Positions 17,241-26,478 of a stretch of 26,478 nucleotides of DNA are shown piece after piece. The position numbers were made by a program, and so were the translations under genes. Under the pieces are notes generated by a model. That model did no database searches and was not told where the DNA came from. It worked only from the letters and a program-made list of their open reading frames with translations. The first letter of the stretch is position 1; each line of letters starts with the position of its first letter. The stretch comes from Gamarada debralockiae (taxonomy: Eukaryota; Ascomycota; Leotiomycetes; Helotiales; Hyphodiscaceae): the NCBI GenBank assembly GCA_002803225.1, contig NXFV01000338.1:1-26478 (forward strand), read 5' to 3'.

Positions 17241-18230
17241 ATGGTTGATAAAATTGCCCCCAACGACTCCCGAGTCCAATACAAGACTGCCAATCTAAAT
17301 GGCATTATCTACAGCTACCTTCTTGCTGAGCCCTCAGGCCAGGCCCTTAACACCATCTTCCTAATCCACGGCTGGCCCGATCTCTCCCTAGGATGGCGGT
17401 ACCAGATCCCTCTCCTCACATCCCTTGGCTTACGTGTGATTGTGCCCGATATGATGGGATATGGAGGAACGGATGCTCCTGAGGACGCCAAATTCTACAC
17501 CTTCAAGCGTACAGCTGACGACATGGCAGCTCTCGCCAAGCACATTGGTGCATCAACTATCATTCTCGGAGGTCACGACTGGGGAGGAGCGGTCGTATAC
17601 CGTATCGCAATGTGGTACCCGCAACTCATCTCCGCGGTGTTCAGCGTGTGTACTCCATACACGCCTCCCAAGACAAGCTATGTGTCAGCGACCGTGCTGC
17701 CCAATTTTAAGTATCAGCTTCAACTCAGAGGCCCAGATGTTGAAGGCAATATCGTCGGGGAAGAAAAGATTCGGCAGTTTCTGAATGGGATGTACGGAGG
17801 CCGTGGTTCAAAGGGCGAAATCGCTTTCGATGTGAGCCATGGTTGTTATTTTGACAATCTCCCAAAGCTGGGTCCCACCCCACTTCTCAGCAAAGAAGAG
17901 CTTGATTTCTACGCCCAGCGGTACGCCATCCACGGGATGCATGGCCCACTGAACTGGTATAGAACTGGAGAGCTGAATTTCGAGGATGAGAAGGAGATGG
18001 CGGCGAAGATAGAGAAGGAGGGGTATAAGTTCGATATGCCCGTATTGCTAGTTTCAGGGTCAAAGGACGCGGCGCTTCCACCGAGATTGAGTGAGGGGAT
18101 GGAGAAGTGGTTTAGGAGTCTGACGAAGGGAGAGGTGAATGCTGGACATTGGGCGCTTTGGGAGAAGCCGGCTGAGGTGAATCGGCTTATTGCGGAGTGG
18201 TTGGGAGGGAAGATTAAGCCGCACCTTTAA
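17241..18230 (+). CDS. Epoxide hydrolase, alpha/beta-hydrolase fold
   Basis: Intronless, 329 residues, start in context CCAACATGG. The oxyanion motif HGWPD is at 43-47, followed by the lid entry W52. The nucleophile elbow GHDWGG lies at 111-116 with Asp113 as nucleophile. The lid segment HGMHGPLNWYR has the tyrosine-rich pattern of soluble epoxide hydrolases. The acid is probably Asp276 (SGSKDAAL) and the catalytic base His303 (GHWALWEKP). An Asp nucleophile with HGxP distinguishes epoxide hydrolases from haloalkane dehalogenases and esterases. It would open epoxides to vicinal diols. No signal peptide is visible, so it is probably cytosolic. Substrate is unknown, and the neighbours give no pathway. 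Confidence 0.93.
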   Translation: MVDKIAPNDSRVQYKTANLNGIIYSYLLAEPSGQALNTIFLIHGWPDLSLGWRYQIPLLTSLGLRVIVPDMMGYGGTDAPEDAKFYTFKRTADDMAALAKHIGASTIILGGHDWGGAVVYRIAMWYPQLISAVFSVCTPYTPPKTSYVSATVLPNFKYQLQLRGPDVEGNIVGEEKIRQFLNGMYGGRGSKGEIAFDVSHGCYFDNLPKLGPTPLLSKEELDFYAQRYAIHGMHGPLNWYRTGELNFEDEKEMAAKIEKEGYKFDMPVLLVSGSKDAALPPRLSEGMEKWFRSLTKGEVNAGHWALWEKPAEVNRLIAEWLGGKIKPHL

Positions 18231-18669
18231 GTTATACAGTAGGAGTTGAGTTGCCCATTGAAGGAGCGAGTATCCAAACCAGGGATCAAAATGTCAGGAT
18301 ATTTATATCTGGGAGGCAAAATGGGGAAGGAGGATACTTTAACAATCTTGAAATGTTCAGTAGAGTACTCAATCGCTCGAGAGCAGCTGTGTCCAGAGAG
18401 CCAGACTCCTGATGCTACAGCTCTATGTGTTTTTCAAAGGACGATGTTTCTGAGAATTTGAGTCCAATTATTCATCTTCGATCACTTTATCGTACCAACA
18501 AGCAACAACCTTCTATACACCTACTTCCTATTCAACTGCTCAGTCAATGCCAAAGACGCATTTTGCTGATAGATGGAACATGGTCGTTGTAGAAGTGGTT
18601 GATCAGTGCGTTATTAAGCTGAGCCTGTACCTTCCAGAACAACAGACCCCTTACAATTATAGGGAAGGA
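18231..18669. other. 3' flank of the epoxide hydrolase gene, no gene recognised
   Basis: Only a 71-codon plus frame (18246-18461) without motif. Nothing else is visible. Confidence 0.5.
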
Positions 18670-19050
18670 TTATGTCTCATGTGACATCATCATAACCCTT
18701 CCCGCTTGCACCGAAAATACATAGAGTGGAATACTGTCCAAGGCCAAACTCTGAATTGGTATTTTGAGGTGGGTTGACGCTGCCCATAACGTTTCCCAGT
18801 ATCTAATTTGTGACAGATGATAATCTTGAGCTAGCCGACCTCTCAGATAGAAGTTCCACATTCTAGACCGAATCTCATGCATTCGAATATTGGAGGAATT
18901 GAACGGACGCTTTGTGGAAGATTCGTCTAAGGATTTCACATACGGAAAGGATGAGAATGCTTGGCACAGAATTTTGAAGTCGCAATGGCGTGGATTGGCC
19001 ACAATTTGGTCAAGTATTTCGTTCACATCCGGTCTGTCATCGTGGTCCAA
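18670..19050 (-). pseudogene. ORF in a shifted frame after the small minus-strand gene
   Basis: The frame reads DHDDRPDVNEILDQI, FKILCQAFSSFPYVKSL, RMHEIRSRMWNFYLRGRLAQ and ETLWAASTHLKIPIQ, a protein-like composition of about 126 codons. It overlaps the last 28 nt of the upstream gene model in another frame. It may be the original C-terminal half of that gene after a 1-base shift near 19050. No family was recognised. Confidence 0.35.
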
Positions 19051-19465
19051 ATTTCCCGCAGGGTATACAAAACACGTTGTAGGTCAAATTCTCGAGTTGA
19101 AAATCTCCGACGCATATGTCCACCTGCGTGAAGGAGCAGGTTTGGTTTGGGACCACCTGTAGACCTAGTAAAGACAAGTGTTAGCAATGTCTGGAGGGCA
19201 CGAATTGATCTCGAGCTTACTCTGAGAGTCCAGCTGCGAGAAATGCGTGAATGCCGATTGACCAATTGACAGTCAACAAAGACCTGGGAACGTTTGCCAA
19301 TGGTTGATTGACGCTGTGAAGTTGTTACAGGATGAAGCTAGATTAACCAATGATTATGAAGACGAATTCAGACCTGCTGAAGTTCGTTGATGGCTGGTAG
19401 GTTGGTGATTCGTGGAGCTCTGCGTGTGGAAGAAGAGTGAGTGTTGAGAACGTGGTCCCGTTCAT
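19023..19465 (-). CDS. Small unrecognised protein, three exons
   Basis: Proposed exons complement(19023..19164, 19221..19313, 19374..19465) give 108 residues. The introns are 56 nt (GTAAGC...TTTACTAG, a strong pair) and 60 nt (GTCTGA...CACAG, with a weaker donor). The exon lengths sum to a multiple of three and the joined frame is continuous: it starts MNGTTFSTLTLLPHAELHES, contains VPRSLLTVNWSIGIHAF and HMRRRFSTREFDLQRVLYTL, and ends MTDRM. No signal peptide or membrane helix stands out and no family was recognised. Coding-like sequence continues downstream in another frame (18670-19050), so this could be the N-terminal half of a longer, damaged gene. Confidence 0.45.
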
Positions 19466-20126
19466 ATACACGCATGACTAAACACTATTGATGAAATTAC
19501 CAGGAACTGTTTGTTGTGATTGTGGCTTTGCCTTGTTCAAAAGCACTTTGGGCAACCCTTCGACTCGTCTGGAAGGTAAAGTGGTTGAAGGAGGGCTTTC
19601 TTTGCGATTCAGAAGGATGCCACATCCCTACATAATGCCCTTTTTGTCATAGAACATGAAAATATATAAGAGATATAAGAGCCAGAAGGGCTAGAAATGG
19701 AGCTATATGCAGCTCCCTTATCTTTGCCCCACTGCTATGGCCCTCCGGCAATTGGCCAACAATCGGTCCTAGTTTCGCAGGCCATCCTCCAGTGAATTCG
19801 CCAATCGCAAATTAAGCTTATCCCTAGTGCGAATGATAGATCTTGACAAGGTATAAAAGTACTTTTTGTATCTTCTGTTTCCGAAATTAGAACAAGAAAG
19901 CGGGGTTCAGGCCAATAGCAACCCTTCCAAATTTCCTCGTTTCTGGTTGGCACGATAACTTTATCGGTAAGCCGTCCGGTCAGTGTACAAGTCGGGCGAT
20001 GCGCCACCAGGCTCTAAGCAGGAAGCTCTAAAAATCCATGCCCCAGCGTTGCGGGCAGTCGACCCATGCTTGCGCGACCTCTGAGAACATCATAATGAAG
20101 CTTGACAGCTGTTGATATTATTATCG
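19466..20126. other. Intergenic between divergent genes, no gene recognised
   Basis: It should contain the promoters of the small minus gene and of the surface-protein gene starting at 20127. A 90-codon minus frame (19735-20007) has no motif. Confidence 0.45.
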
Positions 20127-22505
20127 ATGGCTTCTACCACAGATTTCGCGGTGTTACTGGCCGCTATCCTATCTCTGTGCTGGGCACAGAGCCTGTGCAC
20201 ACAACCACAATGCGTTGTAGGATAGATCAAAACCAAAGACGTGGGTTTCTACTGAGTGTTGATAGATTGACGCATTCTATTCGGCGGATTCCAACGCCAA
20301 CAGAATATTATGCAACGAGTTCCAAGTCGACTCGTTTTGCTCCAACACTTTGATGGTCGGCAACTACTTGATATACCTCCCCACGGCCTGCCACATCGAA
20401 GTCAATGGATTTAGTGTAGGATGTACTGTGAGCAACTGTTGTCAAGATTACCAGGGTGAGGATATGGTAGTTATACTGAGAGTAATTATCTAACAGTGTC
20501 ACAAGCTGGCGTTAACTGGATAGCTACACGATGCCTGTCAGGCTATCTCGCCGCCATCACCGCGACCGCAGAGGCGAGGCTCAAACCACGACAATATGAG
20601 TGCGCAATCACGACTCCCACCGTGGTCACTACTACACCACAATCGCCTCCAGCACCTGGAAGCTCAACCCCACCAAGTATGTCGGATTTCCTCAGCCACG
20701 GTATATCTGTTGTGTCGTCTTTTAGTGCTCAGATTATTCTTCCGAGACAAATAACGATTAATGATGGATCTTTGACAACGACTCTACTTTGCAATCCAGC
20801 GCATTCTTATCCTGGATGCCTGAGTTGTGTAAGCGGTACAGCGTGGGGGACCACGCCTGGTTGCACAGTATCAGCAGCAGCTTCAAGTACCACTCCGAGC
20901 ACTACTCCGCTAACAACCTCTACTCCAGTGGCAACTTCTACTCCAGTAGCAACCTCTACTCCAGTAGCAACTTCTACTCCAGTGGCAACTTCTACTCCAG
21001 TGGTAACTTCTACTCCAGTGGCAACTTCTACTCCAGTGGCAACTTCTACTCCAGTGGCAACTTCTACTCCACCAACCCTTACCACTATCAGCGACACATC
21101 AAGTATAAGCTCTAGTCCAAGCATAAGCTCAAGCTCAAGCTCAAGCACGCCTAGCCAAGTTGTCATCACAACCTCTCAGTCCAAAACATATAGTTTCACG
21201 AGCGTGATTGTGCCTTTAGTGTCAACACTGAGTACCACTACGGAAGCAGCCGGATCGGAGAGTATCTCAACCCCGTCCTCAGCACACATTACCTTCCCTA
21301 CAACCCCATTCACCGGTCAAGCGCTGCTCGTGGGAACATGCACGATTCCAATATACACAGCGCTTGTAATGAGTGGAGGCGGAATTTTAGAAGCGCCCAT
21401 CATCGGTTGCGCCGACGATCGACCAGACTGTTGCCCGTCTCTGAGCACATCTTCCAGCGTTACTTCAACAACACCGCCCACAACTTCGACAAGTACAGTC
21501 ATTGTCCCAGTCTATGAGAGCACCGCTGTGGTCGCCGCGCTTTCGGCCGACCCGATTACGGCTTGCCCTTCTGATTACATCGATCTGGGCTCTGTATGCT
21601 GTCCTGTGTATGTCGCGAACTGAGTAGATTGTCACATTTGCATCCGTAGACTGACACAACACAGCGGCTTTACCCTCTATCCCCAAGCCATAATTGGCCA
21701 AACCCCCTGTTACACTGTTCTCCCCACCGATCTCAACACCAACGCCGCCAGTGCCGCAATCTCCTCTATATCCGCACAAATCGCCGCAACGGCCTCTCCC
21801 GGCTCCACACCCACAGTTTCCATCCAGATAATTACTGATCAGGTCTTCGCTCTTTCCCTGCCTCACACGCCGCACAAATCCCTTGTCAGCACAAAGATCG
21901 GCGCCGGCGTTGGCGCCGGAGCGGGTGGATTGCTCCTTCTGTTATTGTTGGTCTGGGTGTACTCCCTGCGGAAGAAACTTAGAGGAGAAAGGAAGCAGAA
22001 TAAATTGAGCGCGGCTATTGCAAGTGCAGCAGCAGGTAGTGGGTCGACACCAATTGCGAGTGAGAGTTTAAACTCGGGAAGTATGAGCCAGCAGCCGAGT
22101 TTGCCCTCTACGGGACCGACGCCACCAGCTGGTCCAAGTCCGCCTGAAATGCAGAACAGGAACCACTCACTTTTGGCACCGCATGTGCCATCAAGGGCCC
22201 AGCAGCCATATCAACAGACCTATCAACAGTCGCAGCCTGGCCAGCCATGGCAGCAAACGCCAGGCTCTGCTCCCTACCTAGCACTAGGGCAACCCGGCCC
22301 ACCGCACATGACAGCGATATCCGAAGCCTACGACGAGGGTTTCCTTAACGGCTATCGTGAGATGTCCGGTGTACAGACTGACGTCTACGAGACGAATGCG
22401 AACTTGCCGCGGCCGGGAATCTCACGTATGCCAGACGGGAGGATATACACAGAGCCGGTAGAGATGGGACGGAGTGATACGCCACAAGTTATTCAGAATC
22501 TTTAG
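20127..22505 (+). CDS. Secreted-pathway, STP-rich single-pass surface protein
   Basis: Four exons, 20127..20216, 20266..20455, 20497..21607 and 21665..22505, give 743 residues. Introns are 49, 41 and 57 nt; the 41-nt one is short but restores frame. A signal peptide is clear (MASTTDFAVLLAAILSLCWA, cut near 21). A Cys-rich ectodomain follows (IDAFYSADSNANRILCNEFQ, CTVSNCCQDYQG). Next comes a Ser/Thr/Pro stalk with eight TS-TPVA hexapeptides (234-281), and further Cys pairs (DRPDCCPSL, SVCCPVGFTLYPQ, TPCYT). The membrane helix at about 541-560 (GAGVGAGAGGLLLLLLLVWV) is followed by YSLRKKLRGERK. The 180-residue tail is Pro/Gln-rich. The layout suits a wall-anchored or sensor protein; function is unknown. 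The exon 1-2 part is missed by frame-only calling. Confidence 0.85.
20916..21071 (+). repeat. 18-bp coding tandem repeat (8 units plus partial)
   Basis: ACTTCTACTCCAGTGGCA and one- or two-base variants repeat eight times (20916-21059), followed by a 12-bp partial unit. Each unit encodes TSTPVA (one TSTPVV). The units stay in frame, extending the Ser/Thr/Pro stalk. Confidence 0.95.
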
Positions 22506-22576
22506 AGTTTGCAATGCGGTAGTGGGGTATTTCTATGAACCTCTGAAACTCCGATAGCAGAAGTGTTAGTTGCTAC

Positions 22577-22838
22577 TGTAGAAGGGGCGAAATGCGAGTA
22601 GGAGCGCGTCCCGATTGCGCTGTGTATCGCACGTGCTCTCAGTGAGGGATAAAACAAAAACAACATAAAACGAAGGTCAAGTGCTCGAACGCACTGCAAA
22701 ATACATCAGAAAACAAGTTGTACGATTGTGATGTATGTGTAGGTGTCTAGGTACAGGTCCAGCTGCAGAAGGCAAAATATGCCCAGGTGGCACGTGACAT
22801 CCAGCTAAGCGATCATCGTGACCGATTTCCCCACCACA
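22577..22838. mobile_element. LTR-like element, copy 2 (262 bp), 4-bp target duplication CTAC
   Basis: Same orientation as copy 1 (7209-7471), starting TGTAGAAGG and ending CCACCACA, flanked by CTAC at 22573-22576 and 22839-22842. It lies 71 bp downstream of the surface-protein stop codon and may affect its 3' end. It is about 95% identical to copy 1 by eye. Confidence 0.75.
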
Positions 22839-22842
22839 CTAC

Positions 22843-23628
22843 ACTCGCTTTTTTACCCCAGTTTACTCTCACACGCTAATCGTCGCTCCATATAACACTT
22901 ACTGTTTTACCCCTGTTTTGTCTCTATCCCCTGGATGCTCACAACGCTAGCTAAATCAGTGCATAAGCTTATGTAATCTTCTTAAAGAAGTTAGTCCAAA
23001 CAACAACGCGCTCTGATTTGTTAGCGAGTTTCTGTTCAATATCTCGTTTCTATTATTTATAGTTATTCAGTGTAGCCAGCAGTACAAACAGTACAGTGTG
23101 CACAGCCGTATTTTCCAGTCACGACTTGAAGCTCGGACTCTTGGACCGAAAGTCACATGACTAGAGACCTTGATATAACACGGCTAGGGCTACGCTAGAC
23201 TAGCGAACGCACAGAGTATAGTATAAGGGAAACCGCTTGTAGATTAGAACCTTTCTTTCTTCTTCTCTCTTTAACTTCGAATAAATGTAATTGAAACGTT
23301 CTTCCCTTGTCTTATAGGCCTTTGTGATAGCTCTATGTGGCGGGTTACAACCGAAGTAGGACTTAGTGGCCTAAGGTCGCCTGCATTTGTTGCTATGGCG
23401 ACTAGCCAGTTTATTCACAACAACTGTCGCCAGGCTTTCTTCTCTTCTCTTTAGGGTATTCTCTTTGTACAGTACAGTAGCTTTAGTTTGAAACATGACT
23501 CTTGCTAGCCTGTCACACTCTACGCAAGAGAGTCTCACAAGGGGACGCTGTTAGAAGTGCTATATTACTACAGGAATTCTAATCTAAATAGAAAGGAAGA
23601 GAAAGAGAGATTCTAATCTATAATATTT
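22843..23628. repeat. Probable LTR-retrotransposon-derived sequence, unresolved
   Basis: There is no gene. The stretch 23150-23360 has the look of an LTR: a pyrimidine-rich tract (CTTTCTTTCTTCTTCTCTC), AATAAA, then TCTTATAGGCC and GGCGGGTTACA. Matching ends and a target duplication were not found. Short runs recur around it (GAATTCTAATCTA and TTCTAATCTATAA). Confidence 0.35.
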
Positions 23629-23633
23629 GTTTA

Positions 23634-23855
23634 TGTGACGGTTGCATGCAGATAAGACCCGAAGGAATGGCGTGAACGCGCGTTTATTGCGAGAATCTAA
23701 AGCTAGAGAAGAAAGACGAAGAAGAGGGCTCCGTGAGAAGCTCGACAGGACTGGGGCTACACTAATGCAGGGTCCTTGCTGGCGCGAGCTAACAAGGGCC
23801 CTGAATGGGTAGTTGCCTAAGGTTCTGACAATTGTCAAGGACACGTGCCGTGACA
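23634..23855. mobile_element. Solo LTR (222 bp) with 5-bp target duplication GTTTA
   Basis: It begins TGTGACGG and ends CCGTGACA, a near-perfect inverted terminus. It is flanked on both sides by GTTTA (23629-23633 and 23856-23860). TG...CA ends with a 5-bp duplication are the standard signature of an LTR retrotransposon, here reduced to one LTR. The ends recall fungal Ty3/gypsy LTRs; that family assignment is inference. Confidence 0.8.
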
Positions 23856-23973
23856 GTTTACACCTTATGTGTGCGCGCTAGTGTGGTTGGGATGAATAAT
23901 CGCAAGTGTCAGGAGTGTCATTTGAGAGGTCACGTGCTCAGATGATAACCGGTATTTACTGGTATATAACTGC

Positions 23974-24340
23974 TGTTAGGATTAATCCCACTTGTCTGGG
24001 ATTAATATTAGCCTTTCTGGTTAGAGTGCGACAACACTTGACAATGGAATCAGCTGACTAACAGCAGCTGAAATCACAGGAGGAAGTCGGTCGAGTCACG
24101 TGACAGTGATATGGGAATTAGAGGTCTCGTTCTAGTCCGGCCTACTAGAGTCTAGGTGTCTCTAGACTTGGTATAAAGATGTATAGAATATACGCGAGAA
24201 TATACAATAACATCTTTCTTCTTATTTTTATTTAGTTAGTTACTTTAGTTAGTACTTATATTATTAATTATCTTAGGTATTGAGTTCTCTTCTATTTGGC
24301 ACAGCTTGTCGGGTGACCTAACCGACCCTTCGACTATACA
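23974..24340. repeat. LTR-like sequence, possibly truncated copia-type
   Basis: It starts TGTTAGGATTAATCCCA and contains a 10-bp perfect inverted repeat (23981-23990 with 23997-24006, 6-base loop). A TATAAAG motif, a TTTCTTCTTATTTTTATTTAG tract and a possible end at CGACTATACA follow. These are LTR-like landmarks, but the ends carry no matching target duplication, so the right boundary is uncertain. Confidence 0.4.
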
Positions 24341-24355
24341 AAAGCCTACGTATAA

Positions 24356-24589
24356 GCTGTAGTTTCTCCGGAGGCGATTGAGTGGACTAGGGATTATTTT
24401 GAGAATCTCAAAAGACTTGAACAGGAGACGGGCTCGGAGGAAAAGTTGTATGAAAGGATGTTGGAAATTTATTCCAAGGCGTCGAGTCCGGGGTCTTGCT
24501 GGGGTGCTGCGAAGGTGCTAAAAGTATCCAAACTACACGAAAATAGTAATCATATCAATCTTCAGAAGGTAAAAAGAGAATGCCAATGA
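24356..24589 (+). pseudogene. Orphan last exon, possibly of an MBL-fold hydrolase
   Basis: The frame reads VVSPEAIEWTRDYFENLKRL, QETGSEEKLYERMLEIYSKA and SSPGSCWGAAKVLK. From memory, this resembles the C-terminal helix region of fungal metallo-beta-lactamase-fold proteins. It is preceded by GCTGTAG, which could be its old 3' splice site. Everything upstream is LTR-like sequence, so the rest of the gene was lost or displaced. The metal-binding residues would have been in the missing part. The family name is tentative. Confidence 0.4.
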
Positions 24590-24647
24590 AACTTGTCATC
24601 AATAAAACGGCTAGATTAGCATTCCCGATTTCATATTGCGGGTGCGA

Positions 24648-25706
24648 TCAAGCCTCTTTATCCAAGCACCAACCCAAAACATCCACCAACCATTGTTCCA
24701 CTTCCCCATTCCCAGATCCCACTCCGCAAATCGTAGACATGTGATTATGTTCCTTCCCAGGCACCTCCCTCATCTCACCCCTCCCCCCTTTCTCCACCCA
24801 CGCATCCCAAAATCTCTTCTGCGGATCAATCGCTCCAAAATGATCCCTCCTAGCATGTAAGCACAATAACTCCGGTAGAACCGTCGCATCGTCATCCTTC
24901 AACTTCCTCACCAACCCAGTAGGACACCTCTCCCCAATCAACTCAAACCCACCAAAATACCTCGACCAAGCGAATTTTCTCTGCTCCCGAGAATGGATAT
25001 AATCAAACGTCGCACTCAACGTCACAACTTTCTTCAATCTTCTCAGAAGTTCAGGATCCGAAGGTATGAGCTGAGGTAGCAAAATGCTTGTTGCGAGATG
25101 GTTCGCCCCAGCACTGTGACCCATCGCGAAGATCGTCTCTGTATCGGCAATTTCAGAGAGATTTTCGACGGCCCATTTGATGGATAGTGTGACATCTTCG
25201 CCTCCTGAAGGCCATATTGCATCCCGTTCTGCTTTGAAATTGTAGTTGGGCTCTGGATCCATGTTCACCAGGCGGTAGTCTGGGATCACGACTACAAAAC
25301 CGTGGCTTGCAATGAAGCTGCCGATGTTTTGGTGGTAGAGATGATCGATGTGCTTTGGATCTGCAGTAAGAACTGCATTTTCTTTGGATTGGAGAATTGG
25401 GATGAGGTTGGGTAGATAGACATTTCCGGCTTCAAGACTGAGTGACATCTGTCGACTTCCGGACATATAACCCCCACCATAGTAGAATATAAATATCGGA
25501 GGCTTTGTATGTTCTCCAGCGGGCTTCGTCTCTGGCGGTGGAGTGTAGACATCGAGTTGCTGAGAGGTTAAAGGCCCGTATAGATGCGATTGAAGAGTGG
25601 CATTTTTGATAAGCGGATTGCCGAGAAGTTGGGGAACAAAGTGTGCGTACGTTGGCGTGCTGATTTCTGGCAGCTCCGTGCCTTGAACTTTCGAGAGTAC
25701 ATCCAT
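24648..25706 (-). CDS. Alpha/beta-hydrolase (carboxylesterase/BD-FAE-like)
   Basis: Intronless, 352 residues, ATG at 25706. An oxyanion-type segment FYYGGGYMSGS lies at about 75-84. SHGFVVVIPDYRLV lies at 134-147, as in hormone-sensitive-lipase/carboxylesterase relatives. The nucleophile elbow GHSAGA is at 196-201 with Ser198. The acid is probably Asp288 or Asp294 (ARRDHFGAID), and the base is His320 or His322 (GKEHNHMS). It should hydrolyse an ester or lactone; substrate is unknown. No signal peptide is seen. Residues about 100-125 look like a family-variable insertion. No start upstream extends the frame convincingly. Confidence 0.9.
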   Translation of the reverse strand: MDVLSKVQGTELPEISTPTYAHFVPQLLGNPLIKNATLQSHLYGPLTSQQLDVYTPPPETKPAGEHTKPPIFIFYYGGGYMSGSRQMSLSLEAGNVYLPNLIPILQSKENAVLTADPKHIDHLYHQNIGSFIASHGFVVVIPDYRLVNMDPEPNYNFKAERDAIWPSGGEDVTLSIKWAVENLSEIADTETIFAMGHSAGANHLATSILLPQLIPSDPELLRRLKKVVTLSATFDYIHSREQRKFAWSRYFGGFELIGERCPTGLVRKLKDDDATVLPELLCLHARRDHFGAIDPQKRFWDAWVEKGGRGEMREVPGKEHNHMSTICGVGSGNGEVEQWLVDVLGWCLDKEA

Positions 25707-26478
25707 AGCCTTGAGTGGTCACACACGTTGTATTTTATGTTCACTAATAACATGTGTGTTTGTATAATCTGGGTTCGTACTCCGTTGCTCGGCTTTACCC
25801 CCACCATGCCCCATTTTACTGTAAGCGAACCACCTACAGGATTCCCCCCGCGCTGCACAGCCTCCACTTCACAAAAAATATATATGTTGTCCACCGAGCC
25901 ACCAAGTCGCACCAGATGAGCTATGAGACTCCAGACCGAATGCCTCACTTTATACTACCACCACTTTCTTTATCTATATATCAAAGAGTTCTAAAGTCGC
26001 CCTCTTCTACTCTACCCTGCAGTTCACTCTCATTTACTGGCAAACTGGTTCTCAGCTCTTTACCTCGCTAACATCCTGAAATCGTACGGAAAATTCTGCA
26101 GGGACACGAAGTCGTTGCTTGTTCTAACAGCGCGAGCATGCCGAATTAGTTGTCGGCCGCAAAATTAATTCGAGTGCTCATTTTCTAATCACACCGATAT
26201 CTGTGAGCTTCGCCAGCAAGAACAGGATTCGGTGCGTTGGGGGCCGAGGTTAATCTTTTCAACATCTGAAAGTCCCTAAAGTCGCTATTATTACAGTTCG
26301 CCTCGGCTCCAAGGAAGACTTTCATCTAATATGCCACTTGCTGTAGATGAAGGGGCTCCATGTTCGATGGACCAACGGACCGAAGCTTAACAATTTGTCC
26401 TCCATCTGGCCGAAGCAATATCAGCATAATGAAATTTCAAAACCGGTTAGCGCCGCGTACTGCACTACCCCCCCCCCC
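25707..26478. other. Upstream region of the esterase gene, no further gene recognised
   Basis: Only short, motif-free frames on either strand. The window ends in 11 consecutive C (26468-26478). Confidence 0.5.

Noticed and set aside
3791..18230. Glycosyltransferase, epoxide hydrolase and esterase as a biosynthetic gene cluster
   Set aside because: They are far apart, separated by housekeeping splicing genes and repeats, and no backbone enzyme or pathway regulator is present.
20916..21071. Regular short repeats that could suggest a CRISPR-like array
   Set aside because: Units are contiguous without spacers, in frame with the surface protein, and the host is eukaryotic.
1..26478. Apparent abundance of CACGTG palindromes
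   Set aside because: About 14 sites against roughly 6-7 expected by chance. Several lie inside duplicated repeats, so no regulatory inference is drawn.
26468..26478. Run of 11 C at the end of the window
   Set aside because: Most likely a homopolymer or assembly-edge artefact; nothing further can be said from this window.

Overview
This window looks like nuclear DNA of a filamentous ascomycete (Pezizomycotina; Leotiomycetes is a guess from overall style). The reasons are short GT-AG introns (41-60 nt with one 339-nt exception), a CAP59-family mannosyltransferase, a three-part fungal NLR (PNP-NACHT-ankyrin), STP-rich single-pass surface proteins, and solo-LTR-like repeats next to AT-rich decayed repeats. 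Splice models were worked out by eye from frames, splice signals and family alignment from memory. No search was run.

Layout. 1-5.4 kb holds a cell-surface membrane protein (minus) and a CAP59-type glycosyltransferase (plus). 5.8-8.3 kb is repeat-rich: an AT-rich decayed inverted-repeat element, an unrecognised decayed ORF region, a 263-bp LTR-like element with 4-bp target duplications, and the 3' half of a broken minus-strand gene. 8.31-13.47 kb is a 5.16-kb segment bounded by ~40-bp terminal inverted repeats, each next to a TA dinucleotide. It carries one apparently intact NLR-type receptor gene and no recognisable intact transposase. Removing it with one TA joins two decayed minus-strand reading frames in the same phase, so the element probably inserted into that gene.

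14.8-18.2 kb is ordinary conserved gene space: the SF3b splicing subunit PHF5A/Rds3 and a pinin-domain protein transcribed divergently from a 337-bp spacer, then an epoxide hydrolase. 18.6-22.5 kb has a small unrecognised minus-strand gene, a frame-shifted ORF after it, and a second STP-rich surface protein with an 18-bp coding tandem repeat. 22.5-24.6 kb is a repeat graveyard: a second copy of the 263-bp element, a 222-bp solo LTR with a GTTTA duplication, further LTR-like sequence, and the last exon of a lost gene. An alpha/beta-hydrolase esterase (minus) closes the window, which ends in a poly-C run.

The main candidate for something undescribed is the NLR gene as cargo of a short TIR transposon-like element, with inner inverted repeats and nearly identical ankyrin repeats. 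The other genes do not form an obvious metabolic cluster.
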